From Gymnodinialimonas phycosphaerae (GTDB lineage Bacteria > Pseudomonadota > Alphaproteobacteria > Rhodobacterales > Rhodobacteraceae), in assembly GCF_019195455.1 (NCBI RefSeq), contig NZ_JAIMBW010000001.1, positions 2,728,001-2,792,000 of the forward strand: DNA of 64,000 nt. The letters are read 5' to 3'. How positions within the stretch are numbered: the first letter of the stretch is position 1; every line of letters starts with the position of its first letter. The notes under the pieces were generated by a model. That model was given only the letters and a program-made list of their open reading frames with translations. It was not told the origin of the DNA and did not search any database. The position numbers and the translations under genes were made by a program. Below, piece after piece: positions 1-8,188 of this stretch.

Positions 1-392
1 AAGCCATCGACATCCCGGCCATGATCCGCGCGACCGAGGGGCTCGCCACCTACAAGGGTCTTCCCGACGGCGTGTTCGAGGACGGCAAAAGCTACCAAAC
101 CTACGTGACTGTCTGGGGCTGGATGCATAACCCGCATTACCAGATCCACGTCGAACGGCTGGACCCTGCCGCCCGCCTGATGCAGTCCCGCGAACAGGGG
201 CGCGCGATCCAGCAATGGGACCACACGCTCAGCGTCACTCCGACAGACGGCGGCGCAATCTGGAGCGATCGCATTATCGTCGATAGCGGGCTTCTGACCG
301 GCTACATGGTCCGCGTCGGGCGATACCTATATAAATACCGCCACCGCATGCGTGACGCCGCGCAGATCACCGCGACAATCACGCGGCCCTAG
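1..392 (+). CDS. SRPBCC-like hypothetical protein, 3' part only
   Basis: The reading frame is open from the first bases of the window to a TAG at 390-392, so only the C-terminal ~129 residues are visible and the start lies upstream. The segment has alternating strands around YVTVWGW and GGAIWSDRIIVDSG and ends in a long basic helix (YMVRVGRYLYKYRHRMRDAA). That is the outline of a SRPBCC/Bet v1-type ligand-binding fold, though the family call is from shape rather than a diagnostic motif. It is separated from pyrB by 96 bases and shares its direction. Function unknown. Confidence 0.6.
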   Translation, partial: AIDIPAMIRATEGLATYKGLPDGVFEDGKSYQTYVTVWGWMHNPHYQIHVERLDPAARLMQSREQGRAIQQWDHTLSVTPTDGGAIWSDRIIVDSGLLTGYMVRVGRYLYKYRHRMRDAAQITATITRP

Positions 393-488
393 TGCTGGAC
401 GCGGCCCGGGCGCACCTCCTATAAGCGGACACAATACGGGGGCAGAAACCTATCGGCCTCAAGTAGCCCAAAGGACGGTAGGCCCGAA

Positions 489-1439
489 ATGACGTCATCT
501 TTCCAAAAGCAGCACCTTCTGGGTATCGAAGACCTCTCGCAGGGCGAGATCACCACCCTTCTGGACCGCGCCGACCTCCATGCCGAGGCCGAGCGGGGAT
601 CGCGCGACCACGGTCAGCCCCTCAAGGGCCTTACCCAGATCAACATGTTCTTCGAGAACTCTACCCGCACGCAGGCCAGCTTCGAGATCGCTGGAAAGCG
701 TCTTGGTGCGGACGTGATGAACATGGCGATGCAGACGTCTTCCGTGAAAAAAGGCGAGACGCTGATCGACACCGCCCTGACCCTCAACGCCATGCACCCG
801 GATTTGCTGGTCGTGCGCCATCCGCACTCGGGCGCAGTGAAATTGCTGGCCGACAAGGTGAATTGCGCCGTCTTGAATGCAGGCGACGGGCGGCATGAAC
901 ACCCCACGCAGGCGCTTCTGGACGCGCTGACGATCCGCCGCGCCAAGGGCCGCCTGCACCGCCTGAACATCGCGATTTGCGGCGACATCGCCCATAGCCG
1001 CGTGGCGCGGTCCAACATCCTGCTTCTAGGCAAGATGGAAAACCGCATTCGCCTGATCGGCCCGCCGACCCTGATGCCGTCCGGCGTCACGGATTGGGGG
1101 GTTGAGGTCTATGACGACATGGCCGAGGGGCTGGCAGGCTGCGACGTCGTCATGATGCTTCGCCTGCAAAAAGAACGTATGGACGGCGCCTTCATCCCGT
1201 CCGAGCGGGAATACTACCACCGCTTCGGGCTGGACGCGGAAAAGCTGAAGGTCGCCAAGGACGACGCCATCATCATGCACCCCGGCCCGATGAACCGGGG
1301 CGTGGAGATCGACGGGCTTCTGGCCGACGACATCAACCGAAGCGTGATCCAGGAGCAGGTGGAAATGGGCGTCGCTGTGCGCATGGCCGCGATGGAGCTG
1401 CTGGCCGAGAATTTGCGTGAACGGCGGGCGGCGGCGTGA
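489..1439 (+). CDS. pyrB: aspartate carbamoyltransferase catalytic subunit
   Basis: Carbamoylates aspartate from carbamoyl phosphate to give N-carbamoylaspartate, the committed step of de novo pyrimidine synthesis, in the cytoplasm. At 316 residues it has normal family length. Visible motifs are the carbamoyl-phosphate loop [11 protein letters not shown] (residues ~54-64), the HPTQALLD motif near residue 137 and [13 protein letters not shown] near the C terminus. The start is ATG 489 behind a purine-rich AAAGGAC. It heads a tight operon whose fifth gene is a degenerate dihydroorotase, which is the usual partner of this ATCase class. Confidence 0.97.
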   Translation: MTSSFQKQHLLGIEDLSQGEITTLLDRADLHAEAERGSRDHGQPLKGLTQINMFFENSTRTQASFEIAGKRLGADVMNMAMQTSSVKKGETLIDTALTLNAMHPDLLVVRHPHSGAVKLLADKVNCAVLNAGDGRHEHPTQALLDALTIRRAKGRLHRLNIAICGDIAHSRVARSNILLLGKMENRIRLIGPPTLMPSGVTDWGVEVYDDMAEGLAGCDVVMMLRLQKERMDGAFIPSEREYYHRFGLDAEKLKVAKDDAIIMHPGPMNRGVEIDGLLADDINRSVIQEQVEMGVAVRMAAMELLAENLRERRAAA

Positions 1440-2014
1440 CAGGCGACTACGACTGGACACCGCATTTGCAGGAAGGTGAGGAGGTGCTTTGGCAGGGGCG
1501 GCCAGATGGGCGGTTTGTCACATTTTGCTGGCAAGAACTCACATATGCCTTTGCATTCGCTTGGGCCGCCTTTCTCCACTACGGGCTTGGCTTTGAAGGG
1601 CAATTCTTCTCAGCTGAAACCGGGCTTGGGCCTGGCGCATTCTTTATGGCATTGATTGTCGCGATTTTTCTCTGGAACCGTTTTTACTCAGATCCGCGGT
1701 TACGAAAGAACGAGCGATACGCGATTACCGGCTTCCGTGTTCTGATCATTGATTGCGGAAGGGCTTCGTTAAAGTACTCAGCGAGACTGACACACATGCG
1801 AAACGTGTTCCTGTCCGGACGCTTCTTCCCAATCTTGGTTTTCACCCCAAGCTCGAAATTTATCTGGCGCTGTCGCACGCTCGGATTTCTCGACGGTCCG
1901 CCGCTATCTTTGACGCAGTTTTTCAACTCTGATGTCATTTTTCGCCTGCCAACAAACGGCGACACTGCCCTCCGCGTGGCGGTTGCCGCAAAACAGGATC
2001 TCGAAAAACAATGA
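1436..2014 (+). CDS. PH-like membrane protein, hypothetical
   Basis: A 192-residue protein that starts at GTG 1436 inside the pyrB stop (GTGA overlap), so translation is probably coupled. The N terminus has [11 protein letters not shown], the signature opening of bacterial PH-domain (bPH_2/YdbS-like) membrane proteins. Two hydrophobic segments follow (residues ~35-55 and ~65-85), then a soluble region with [15 protein letters not shown] that fits a PH-like strand pair. No enzymatic motif is visible. Its DNA is clearly more AT-rich than the flanking pyr genes. It shares the operon with a second PH-like protein at 2514. Role unknown. Confidence 0.75.
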   Translation: MTGDYDWTPHLQEGEEVLWQGRPDGRFVTFCWQELTYAFAFAWAAFLHYGLGFEGQFFSAETGLGPGAFFMALIVAIFLWNRFYSDPRLRKNERYAITGFRVLIIDCGRASLKYSARLTHMRNVFLSGRFFPILVFTPSSKFIWRCRTLGFLDGPPLSLTQFFNSDVIFRLPTNGDTALRVAVAAKQDLEKQ

Positions 2015-2514
2015 CCCACCTCCACATCTTCGCCCTGAACGAGCCCGTCGCGGTCTCGCATACCAACCTCACCCGCCAGCAAGGTCTGACCCCCGACCTG
2101 CCGCCATTGGCTGCGTGGCTTGGCGTGGACAGCCTCGACACCGACGAAATCGAATTGTTCCCGATCAAAGACCTCAGCGACATGGCGTTGAGCGATTACA
2201 TCAACCTTGCCTTTGCGCCGGAAGACCCGATCCCAAGCGCCATTGTCACCCGGCTCGATGCGCTCGACGGTGCGGTGTTGCTGGTGCCGGAAGACGGCCT
2301 TGCCACGCCCCCGAACCCCGGCCCCCAGGCGACGCTGATCGCGTCGCTCCCGCTGGCGCGGGCCGACAATACCGCCAGCCTGCCCAAGGCCAGCACCACG
2401 CCGATGCCCAACCCTGCGGCCCCTCGGCATGAAGTTGGCCCGCCTATCGCGCTTTATGCGCTGATCGGCATGGCGATCCTTGCCGCGATCATCGTCTTCG
2501 TGGGGTGGCGGTGA
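2011..2514 (+). CDS. C-terminally anchored hypothetical protein
   Basis: A 167-residue protein overlapping the upstream gene by ATGA at 2011-2014. Residues 1-140 are soluble and acidic (PPLAAWLGVDSLDTDEIELFP), followed by a proline/alanine-rich linker. One membrane helix closes the protein (PIALYALIGMAILAAIIVFVGWR), so it is probably tail-anchored with the main domain in the cytoplasm. I recognise no family. Coupled translation with both neighbours suggests it works with the two PH-like proteins rather than in pyrimidine synthesis itself. Confidence 0.75.
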   Translation: MTHLHIFALNEPVAVSHTNLTRQQGLTPDLPPLAAWLGVDSLDTDEIELFPIKDLSDMALSDYINLAFAPEDPIPSAIVTRLDALDGAVLLVPEDGLATPPNPGPQATLIASLPLARADNTASLPKASTTPMPNPAAPRHEVGPPIALYALIGMAILAAIIVFVGWR

Positions 2515-2996
2515 TGGATCCAACACAAAGTTACACCGCAAACACCCCCTCCGCTGCCCTGCGGCGTGGCGAGCAGGTCACGACCCAATTCCACCCCGAC
2601 CGCGCCACCTATTGGCGCACCAATGCCTGGATGGCGGCGATTGCCATGGCAATCGGCATGGCAATCCTTTGGCTGATCGGAAACCCCCATGTCTGGACCG
2701 GGGCTGTGGGGGGGCTGTTTGCTATTGCGGTGCGCGCCTTCTACCTCGCGTCCGATGAGCTGAAGCAACATTGGGACCTGACGAACCAGCGTCTGCTTGG
2801 CCCCGGCGGGCGCGAGGTCGAGCTGGGTCAGATTGCGGAAGTGCGCACCATTTTGGGCATGGTCCAGATCATCACGCAGGCAGGCGACAAGCATCTGATC
2901 AAGAACCAGGCTGCGCCGGAACAGGCCATCGCTCAGATCGAGGCCGCACGGGGGGACTTGATCTCGGGCGGCGGCACGGACAGAGACACGCCATGA
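2514..2996 (+). CDS. PH domain (bPH_2) membrane protein
   Basis: I place the start at ATG 2514, which overlaps the previous stop by one base (TGATG); in-frame GTG codons lie at 2505 and 2511. The protein is 160 residues. A hairpin of two membrane segments (about residues 38-75) is followed by HWDLTNQRLL...GREVELGQIAEVRT, the strand pattern of bacterial PH (bPH_2) domains. Such proteins are usually small inner-membrane proteins of unknown function. It is the fourth gene of the pyrB-plsY operon and overlaps the next start by ATGA. Confidence 0.78.
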   Translation: MDPTQSYTANTPSAALRRGEQVTTQFHPDRATYWRTNAWMAAIAMAIGMAILWLIGNPHVWTGAVGGLFAIAVRAFYLASDELKQHWDLTNQRLLGPGGREVELGQIAEVRTILGMVQIITQAGDKHLIKNQAAPEQAIAQIEAARGDLISGGGTDRDTP

Positions 2997-4261
2997 ATGA
3001 TATGCTTCTGACCAATGCGCGCCTGATTGACCCCGAGGCAGGGACCGAGATCCTCGGCTGGCTGCGGGTCGAGGATGGGATGATCGCCGAGGTGGGCGAT
3101 GGCCCCCGGACAGGCGGCACGGATTGCGGTGGGCTTTGCCTTGCGCCCGGCATCGTGGATGTCGGCGTGAAGGTGGGCGAGCCCGGAGAGCGGCATAAGG
3201 AAAGCTTTCGGACTGCCGGGCTGGCGGCGGCAGCGGGAGGCGTGACTACGATGGTCACCCGGCCAGATACGACGACGCCGATCGACACGCCCGAAGTGCT
3301 GGATTTCGTCACTCGGCGCGGGCGCGACCACAGCCTTGTGCGCGTGGCCCCCATGGCCGCGCTGACCCGAGCCCGCGAAGGTCGCGAGATGGTCGAAATC
3401 GGCTTCCTGCGGGACGCAGGTGCCGTGGCCTTTTCCGATGGCGACGCGGTCACGACTAACACCAAGGTGCTTTCGCGCTGCATGACTTATGCGCGGTCCT
3501 TGGGCGCGCTGATCGTGGGCCACCCGCAAGAGCCGATCCTGAGCGACGGCGCGGCGGTGACCTCGGGCAAATTCGCCTCGCTGCGGGGCCTTCCCACTGT
3601 GTCCCCCATGGCTGAACGGATGGGGCTGGAAAGGGATCTGGCGTTGGTGGAGATGACGGGCGTCGCCTACCACGCGGACCAGATCTCCACCGCTGCCGCC
3701 CTGCCCGCCCTGATGCGCGCCAAGGCCGCGTTGGACGTGACGGCGGGCGTATCGATCCACCACCTGACGCTGAACGAATTCGACGTGGCCGACTACCGCA
3801 CCTTCTTCAAGCTCAAGCCCCCCCTGCGCAGCGAAGACGACCGCCAAGCCATGGTGGAGGCCGTGCGCGACGGCACAATCGATATCATCTGTTCCATGCA
3901 CACGCCCCAGGACGAAGAAAGCAAGCGCCTGCCGTTCGAGGTTGCGGCTTCGGGCGCGGTGGGTTTGGAGACGCTGCTGCCCGCCGCGATGCGTCTGGTG
4001 CACTCGGGGCAATTGACCCTGCCCGAGCTGTTTCGGGCGATGTCCCTGAACCCCGCGAGGCGCTTCGGGCAACCCTCCGGGCGGCTCGCAGAAGGCGCAC
4101 CGGCGGACCTGATCCTCTTTGATCCGGACCTGCCGTTTCAGCTGGACCGCGCGACGCTGCAATCGAAGTCCAAGAACACGCCGTTTGACGCGGCGCGGAT
4201 GCAGGGGCGCGTGTTGCGCACCTGGGTCGGCGGCACGCGTGTCTTCGAGGCGGTCCCATGA
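2993..4261 (+). CDS. dihydroorotase-like PyrC' (metal ligands lost, probably non-catalytic)
   Basis: A 422-residue amidohydrolase of the class I dihydroorotase type, starting at ATG 2993 in an ATGA overlap. The fold is clear from APGIVD, EPGERHKES, AAAAGGVTT and the C-terminal SLNPARRFG...EGAPADLILFD. Catalytic residues are missing: the usual HxH after PG(L/I)VD reads G58-V-K60, the arginine two residues on is G62, and the Asp of the DHAPH motif is M302. H177, the HH at 256-257 and D149 remain. In gamma-proteobacteria such pseudo-dihydroorotases (PyrC') are structural partners needed to assemble PyrB. The linkage to pyrB supports that role; the working dihydroorotase should lie elsewhere. Confidence 0.9.
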   Translation: MNDMLLTNARLIDPEAGTEILGWLRVEDGMIAEVGDGPRTGGTDCGGLCLAPGIVDVGVKVGEPGERHKESFRTAGLAAAAGGVTTMVTRPDTTTPIDTPEVLDFVTRRGRDHSLVRVAPMAALTRAREGREMVEIGFLRDAGAVAFSDGDAVTTNTKVLSRCMTYARSLGALIVGHPQEPILSDGAAVTSGKFASLRGLPTVSPMAERMGLERDLALVEMTGVAYHADQISTAAALPALMRAKAALDVTAGVSIHHLTLNEFDVADYRTFFKLKPPLRSEDDRQAMVEAVRDGTIDIICSMHTPQDEESKRLPFEVAASGAVGLETLLPAAMRLVHSGQLTLPELFRAMSLNPARRFGQPSGRLAEGAPADLILFDPDLPFQLDRATLQSKSKNTPFDAARMQGRVLRTWVGGTRVFEAVP

Positions 4262-4884
4262 TCCCCGTGCCCATGATGCCAGTGATCGAGACTGCCGCCC
4301 CGCTCCTCGGGCTGACAGCCCTCCTCGCATATGGGTTGGGGTCGGTGCCCTTTGGCATCGTGATGGCGCGGCTCTTTGGTCTTGGGGATCTGCGCGCGGT
4401 GGGTTCTGGCAACATCGGAGCCACGAATGTGCTGCGTACCGGCAACAAGGTGGCTGCGTTTCTGACGCTGGTGCTGGATGCGGGTAAGGGTGCCGCTGCG
4501 GTGCTGGTGGCGCGCGCGCTGTTGGGCGAGGACGCCGCGCAACTGGCGGGGTTCGCGGCGTTTCTGGGCCATTGCTTCCCGGTATTTCTGGGCTTCAACG
4601 GCGGCAAGGGCGTGGCAACATTCCTGGGCACGCTTATAGCGCTGGCCTGGCCCATCGGGCTGGCGGCCTGCGCCTGTTGGGCCGTGACGGCGGCGCTATT
4701 CCGGATGTCGTCGCTGGCGGCCTTGGTGGCGGCCGCCCTCAGCCCCTTGGCGGCGTGGCTCTTGGGTCAGCCCAACACGATGGTCTTCTGCGCAGCCCTT
4801 GCCGCGCTGATCTTCATTCGCCACCACGCGAACATCGGCCGCATCGCCCGCGGGACCGAGCCGCGGATCGGCAAGAAAACCTGA
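4258..4884 (+). CDS. plsY: acyl-phosphate--glycerol-3-phosphate acyltransferase
   Basis: Transfers acyl groups from acyl phosphate to glycerol 3-phosphate in the inner membrane, giving lysophosphatidate for phospholipid synthesis. The 208-residue polytopic protein has the three PlsY motifs: GSVPFGIVMARLFG with GSGNIGATNVLR (residues ~24-60), GFNGGKGVATFLG (near 115) and the C-terminal FIRHHANIGRIARGTEPRI. The start ATG 4258 overlaps the preceding stop by ATGA. The stop codon lies inside a 20-base tandem duplication (4875-4914). Confidence 0.95.
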   Translation: MIPVPMMPVIETAAPLLGLTALLAYGLGSVPFGIVMARLFGLGDLRAVGSGNIGATNVLRTGNKVAAFLTLVLDAGKGAAAVLVARALLGEDAAQLAGFAAFLGHCFPVFLGFNGGKGVATFLGTLIALAWPIGLAACACWAVTAALFRMSSLAALVAAALSPLAAWLLGQPNTMVFCAALAALIFIRHHANIGRIARGTEPRIGKKT

Positions 4885-4914
4885 GGCCTTACGGGAAAAC
4901 CTGAGGCCTTACGG
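4875..4914. repeat. perfect 20-bp tandem duplication across the plsY stop
   Basis: Two identical 20-base copies lie head to tail at 4875-4894 and 4895-4914. The first copy contains the last codons and TGA of plsY. The second copy together with the following TTTCC can form a weak hairpin (GGAAAACC against GGGTTTCC, one mismatch), but no T-run follows. It looks like a recent slippage or local duplication in the 3' untranslated region. Confidence 0.9.
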
Positions 4915-5056
4915 GTTTCCTTACCCACGCGTTAATTTCGTTGATTTCGCAACGACCCCACGCAATTGTGCGGAGGAACGAGGGGAGTGGCATATTCAGA
5001 CCGCTTAGCAACACCCTCGTCGGATAAAAAAGTTCGGACCCTGAAAGGACACCCAA

Positions 5057-5422
5057 ATGGATTTCATGACTGCTGTGAAGCACGTCTTCAGCAATTTCGC
5101 CAACTTCAACGGCCGTGCACGCCGGTCAGAGTTCTGGTGGTTTTACTTGTTCACGATCATCTGCAACGTGGCTGCCACCACCATTGACGGCGCGATCGGC
5201 ATGCCCATCGTTTCGATCGTCGTGATGCTTGGCCTGCTGATCCCCGGCCTTGCCGTGGCAGTGCGCCGGATGCATGACACGGGCCGCTCTGGCTGGTGGA
5301 TCTTCATCATCCTGATCCCGCTGATCGGCATCATCCTCTATATCTACTGGTTCGTGCAACGCGGCACGGTCGGCCCCAACGCCTACGGTGCAGATCCCTA
5401 CGACGTTCCCGCCACCGCCTGA
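5057..5422 (+). CDS. DUF805 family membrane protein
   Basis: A 121-residue protein with the standard DUF805 layout. It opens with FSNFANFNGRARRSEFWWFYLF, continues through hydrophobic segments, and has the signature VRRMHDTGRSGWWIFIILIPLIG before a last membrane segment and a short polar tail. The family is inner-membrane and of unknown function. ATG 5057 follows a good ribosome site (GAAAGGACACCCAAATG). A strong terminator at 5448-5475 closes it, so it is monocistronic, and a paralogue follows directly. Confidence 0.92.
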   Translation: MDFMTAVKHVFSNFANFNGRARRSEFWWFYLFTIICNVAATTIDGAIGMPIVSIVVMLGLLIPGLAVAVRRMHDTGRSGWWIFIILIPLIGIILYIYWFVQRGTVGPNAYGADPYDVPATA

Positions 5423-5447
5423 TTTCCGGTACCCTAGCGACGACAAG

Positions 5448-5475
5448 CGGCCCGCCCTTCCCGGCGGGCCGTTTT
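5448..5475 (+). terminator. rho-independent terminator of the first DUF805 gene
   Basis: A 9-bp perfect stem (CGGCCCGCC at 5448-5456 against GGCGGGCCG at 5463-5471) with a 6-base loop is followed by TTTT and TGCGTTT. Confidence 0.9.
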
Positions 5476-5585
5476 GCGTTTGTCTCGAGTTTTCCCAACA
5501 TCGTCCTGCCCCTGCCCCACGATTGGCACAATTCGGCGCGAAACCGATCCCAACAGAATTTCGAAGAGTGATAAGGACCTCTGGT

Positions 5586-6167
5586 ATGGGTTTGGGAAAA
5601 GCCGTCGTTCGTTGCTATGGCAACATGTTGAACTTCTCCGGTCGTGCACGGCGGGCAGAATACTGGTGGTTCATGCTCTGGATCGTCCTGGCCAGCGTCG
5701 CGGCCAGCTTTGCGGCGATCCAATACCTCGCCGCGAACCCAGAGTTCGCAGCCCAGTGGCAAACCGTACAGCAAACAGGCCGCGCCAACCCCGCATTCAC
5801 AGAAGAAATCCGGTACTACATCGGGTATCTCTTTGCCGCCAACCTGGTGCTCTTCTGGCTGCCTCAGCTTGCCGTGACGATCCGCAGGCTTCACGATACC
5901 AACCGCTCCGGCGCCTGGTGGTTCATCCAGTTGGTGCCCCTGATCGGGCCGATCTGGCTGTTTGTGCTGATGTGCCTCCCCGGCACCCACGGCAACAACC
6001 GTTTCGGGCCCGATAGCGCCCCGGACCGCAAGCGCGCTCCCCCAGCACATCCCGCCTTCGCAGGCGAGCTGACAGGTGAAGACCGCGACCGCGCTGAAGT
6101 GGCGCGCCGCGCCGCCGCCAAGGACTACTACAAGCGCCACGTCCTGCCGTCGATCCAGAACGCCTGA
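5586..6167 (+). CDS. DUF805 family membrane protein, second paralogue
   Basis: A 193-residue DUF805 protein. ATG 5586 is chosen because the family N terminus (YGNMLNFSGRARRAEYWWFMLW) begins just after it. It contains VTIRRLHDTNRSGAWWFIQLVPLIG, the equivalent of the signature in the preceding gene. Unlike the 121-residue paralogue it has about 35 extra residues between the first and second membrane segments and a charged C-terminal tail (residues ~150-193). The two genes look like a tandem duplication followed by divergence. It converges on the glutamate-cysteine ligase gene. Function unknown. Confidence 0.88.
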   Translation: MGLGKAVVRCYGNMLNFSGRARRAEYWWFMLWIVLASVAASFAAIQYLAANPEFAAQWQTVQQTGRANPAFTEEIRYYIGYLFAANLVLFWLPQLAVTIRRLHDTNRSGAWWFIQLVPLIGPIWLFVLMCLPGTHGNNRFGPDSAPDRKRAPPAHPAFAGELTGEDRDRAEVARRAAAKDYYKRHVLPSIQNA

Positions 6168-6251
6168 CGGCAGCGCAGGCCCCCGCCCGCGCTGTTGACC
6201 GGGCCCTGGCCCGGAACCCCAGCGCACACTGGCCGCCCAATCCTTGGGTTT

Positions 6252-7622
6252 CTAGTAGGAATACTCGGCGTAGATGCGGCTCAGATCCCCGGCCCATTCG
6301 CCCGAGTATTTCTCCAACAACTCATCTGCGGGCACCTGTCCCGTCTCGACCGAGTCCTTCAACGCATTCAGGAAATGCGTCTCATCGGGCACCAACCCTC
6401 CGGCACCTGGCATGGCGCGTGCCGCCAACCCCGCCTCCGAGATCGCCAGAACCTCACGCGCGAGGTCGTGCATCTTCACCCCGCCCGCTTCCGCCTGAAG
6501 CCCGTGGACCGAGGCCTGCACCCGCATCTCGTCGCGCGTTGCCGCGTCAAGGCCCTTGCACAGGTCCCATGCCGCGTCCAACGCGCCCTGATCGTAGGTC
6601 AACCCCACCCAGAAAGCTGGCAGCGCGCACAGCCTGCGCCATGGTCCGCCATCGGCGCCGCGCATCTCGATGAACTTCTTCAGGCGCGCCTCGGGGAACA
6701 GGGTCGTCAGATGATCGGCCCAATCGCTGAGCGTCGGTTTCTCACCAGGCAACGCGGGAAGTTCCCCTTTCAGGAAGTCGCGGAAGCTTTGCCCCAGCGC
6801 GTCCACATAGACCCCATCGCGGTAGACGAAATACATCGGCACATCGAGCGCATATTCCACCCAGGCCTCAAACCCGAAGCCCTCGTCGAAGATGAACGGC
6901 ACCATTCCGGTTCGATCCGGATCAAGGTCGCGCCACACCCGCGAGCGCCACGATTTGTGGCCGTTCGGGTTGCCATCCAGAAACGGCGAATTCGCAAACA
7001 GCGCCGTGGCGACCGGCTGCAACGCCACTGCCACGCGCATTTTCTGCACCATATCCGCCTCGGACGCGAAATCGAGGTTCACCTGAACCGTGCAGGTCCG
7101 CCGCATCATGGTCCGGCCCATGGTGCCGACCTTCTGCATATAGGCGTCCATCAGCTTGTAGCGGCCCTTCGGCATCAGCGGCATATCCTCGTGCCGCCAG
7201 ATCGGTGCGGCGCCAAGGCCGATGAAGTCCACACCAATGATGTCAGCCACTTCGCGCACCTGGCGCAGGTGATCATTCACCTCGTCACAGGTCTGGTGGA
7301 CCGTCTCCAATGGCGCGCCCGACAGCTCCAGCTGCCCGCCGGGCTCCAGCGAGACATTGGCGCCGTCCTTCTCCAACCCAATGATGTTGTCGCCCTCCAT
7401 CACGGGCGTCCAGTTGAAGCGGTCGCGCAGACCCTCCAAAACCGCCTTGACCGAACGTTCGCCCTCGTAGGGGATCGGCATTTGGGTATCACGGCAAAAA
7501 CCGAACTTTTCATGCTCGGTCCCGATACGCCAATCGGCCGTGGGCTTGCAGCCATCCGAAAGATACTCGGCCAATTGGCTGTGATGCTCGATGGGGCCGC
7601 CACCGGATTGAGGGATTGACAT
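6252..7622 (-). CDS. gshA: glutamate--cysteine ligase (plant/alphaproteobacterial type)
   Basis: Ligates glutamate and cysteine using ATP, the first step of glutathione synthesis, in the cytoplasm. The 456-residue length and sequence fit the plant-type family, not E. coli GshA: IGTEHEKFGFC (residues ~32-42), the GQLELSGAPLETVHQTC region, and RTCTVQVNLDF mid-protein. The start (ATG at 7622) has a clear AGGAGA site 8 bases upstream; in-frame extension further upstream reads through the neighbouring gene and is not real. It is the last gene of a leftward group headed by rsmE. Confidence 0.95.
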   Translation of the reverse strand: MSIPQSGGGPIEHHSQLAEYLSDGCKPTADWRIGTEHEKFGFCRDTQMPIPYEGERSVKAVLEGLRDRFNWTPVMEGDNIIGLEKDGANVSLEPGGQLELSGAPLETVHQTCDEVNDHLRQVREVADIIGVDFIGLGAAPIWRHEDMPLMPKGRYKLMDAYMQKVGTMGRTMMRRTCTVQVNLDFASEADMVQKMRVAVALQPVATALFANSPFLDGNPNGHKSWRSRVWRDLDPDRTGMVPFIFDEGFGFEAWVEYALDVPMYFVYRDGVYVDALGQSFRDFLKGELPALPGEKPTLSDWADHLTTLFPEARLKKFIEMRGADGGPWRRLCALPAFWVGLTYDQGALDAAWDLCKGLDAATRDEMRVQASVHGLQAEAGGVKMHDLAREVLAISEAGLAARAMPGAGGLVPDETHFLNALKDSVETGQVPADELLEKYSGEWAGDLSRIYAEYSY

Positions 7623-7666
7623 GGAGGGTCTCCTGGATTTCTGACCCAAGCCGTCGCCCGTGGGGC

Positions 7667-8188
7667 TTACCGTGTCAAGGCTTGCGGGCGGTCTCTTGCC
7701 CACAACCGTTGCGAGCCCTCTGCGCGGCTTTGCACAGAGGCAATCAGCCGGTCTAGGTTGAGGCCCGGCAGCGCGGCAAAGGCATCGAACAACGCATCCG
7801 CGCCCGAGGCATCCACCGGGATCACCAGAAGCTGGGTCGCATCCGCCAGCACCCAAGCCGTATCGCCCTTCCGCGTGCGCCGCACCGATAGCACGCTCAG
7901 ATCGTCCAAAGCCATCGCCCCGCCCGTCTCTGGCCCCATGAAAAGGATGCGGCCCTCGTCGATCTGCACCACGCCGGGCCCGTCGCCGCCGGTGATGAAC
8001 CGCGCGCGGCGAACGGCAGGCACCATGGCCACCGCGCCAAGGCCGATCAGAACGTATCCAAAACCTGTCACGATCATTCCACCGGGCCGGGCCGCGATCC
8101 ACAAGCCCAGGGCGATGATGACCGCGGCGACGATGACCTCGCGCCAGCGCGCGACGGCGGCCATGGCTTCTGGCCGAAAAAAGCTCAT
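7667..8188 (-). CDS. hypothetical membrane protein
   Basis: A 173-residue protein that starts in an ATGA overlap with the upstream gene. Two membrane segments (about residues 18-34 and 40-57, EVIVAAVIIALGLWIAA and GFGYVLIGLGAVAMVPA) are followed by a soluble domain of about 110 residues rich in short beta strands (GVVQIDEGRILFMGP, LSVLSVRR, WVLADATQLLVIPV). I do not recognise the family. Coupled translation suggests it acts with the hypothetical protein at 8185-8982. Confidence 0.8.
   Translation of the reverse strand: MSFFRPEAMAAVARWREVIVAAVIIALGLWIAARPGGMIVTGFGYVLIGLGAVAMVPAVRRARFITGGDGPGVVQIDEGRILFMGPETGGAMALDDLSVLSVRRTRKGDTAWVLADATQLLVIPVDASGADALFDAFAALPGLNLDRLIASVQSRAEGSQRLWARDRPQALTR

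Noticed and set aside
2933..4330. A 465-codon leftward open frame opposite the pyrC-like gene.
   Set aside because: Antisense shadow: histidine/arginine/glycine-rich composition and no motif, while the plus strand is an evident amidohydrolase in a coupled operon.
6190..6215. CCGGGC-CCTG-GCCCGG hairpin between the second DUF805 gene and gshA as a terminator.
   Set aside because: The stem is only 6 bp and no T-run follows on either strand.
6195..7619. A 474-codon rightward frame opposite gshA.
   Set aside because: Antisense shadow of a well-supported glutamate-cysteine ligase.
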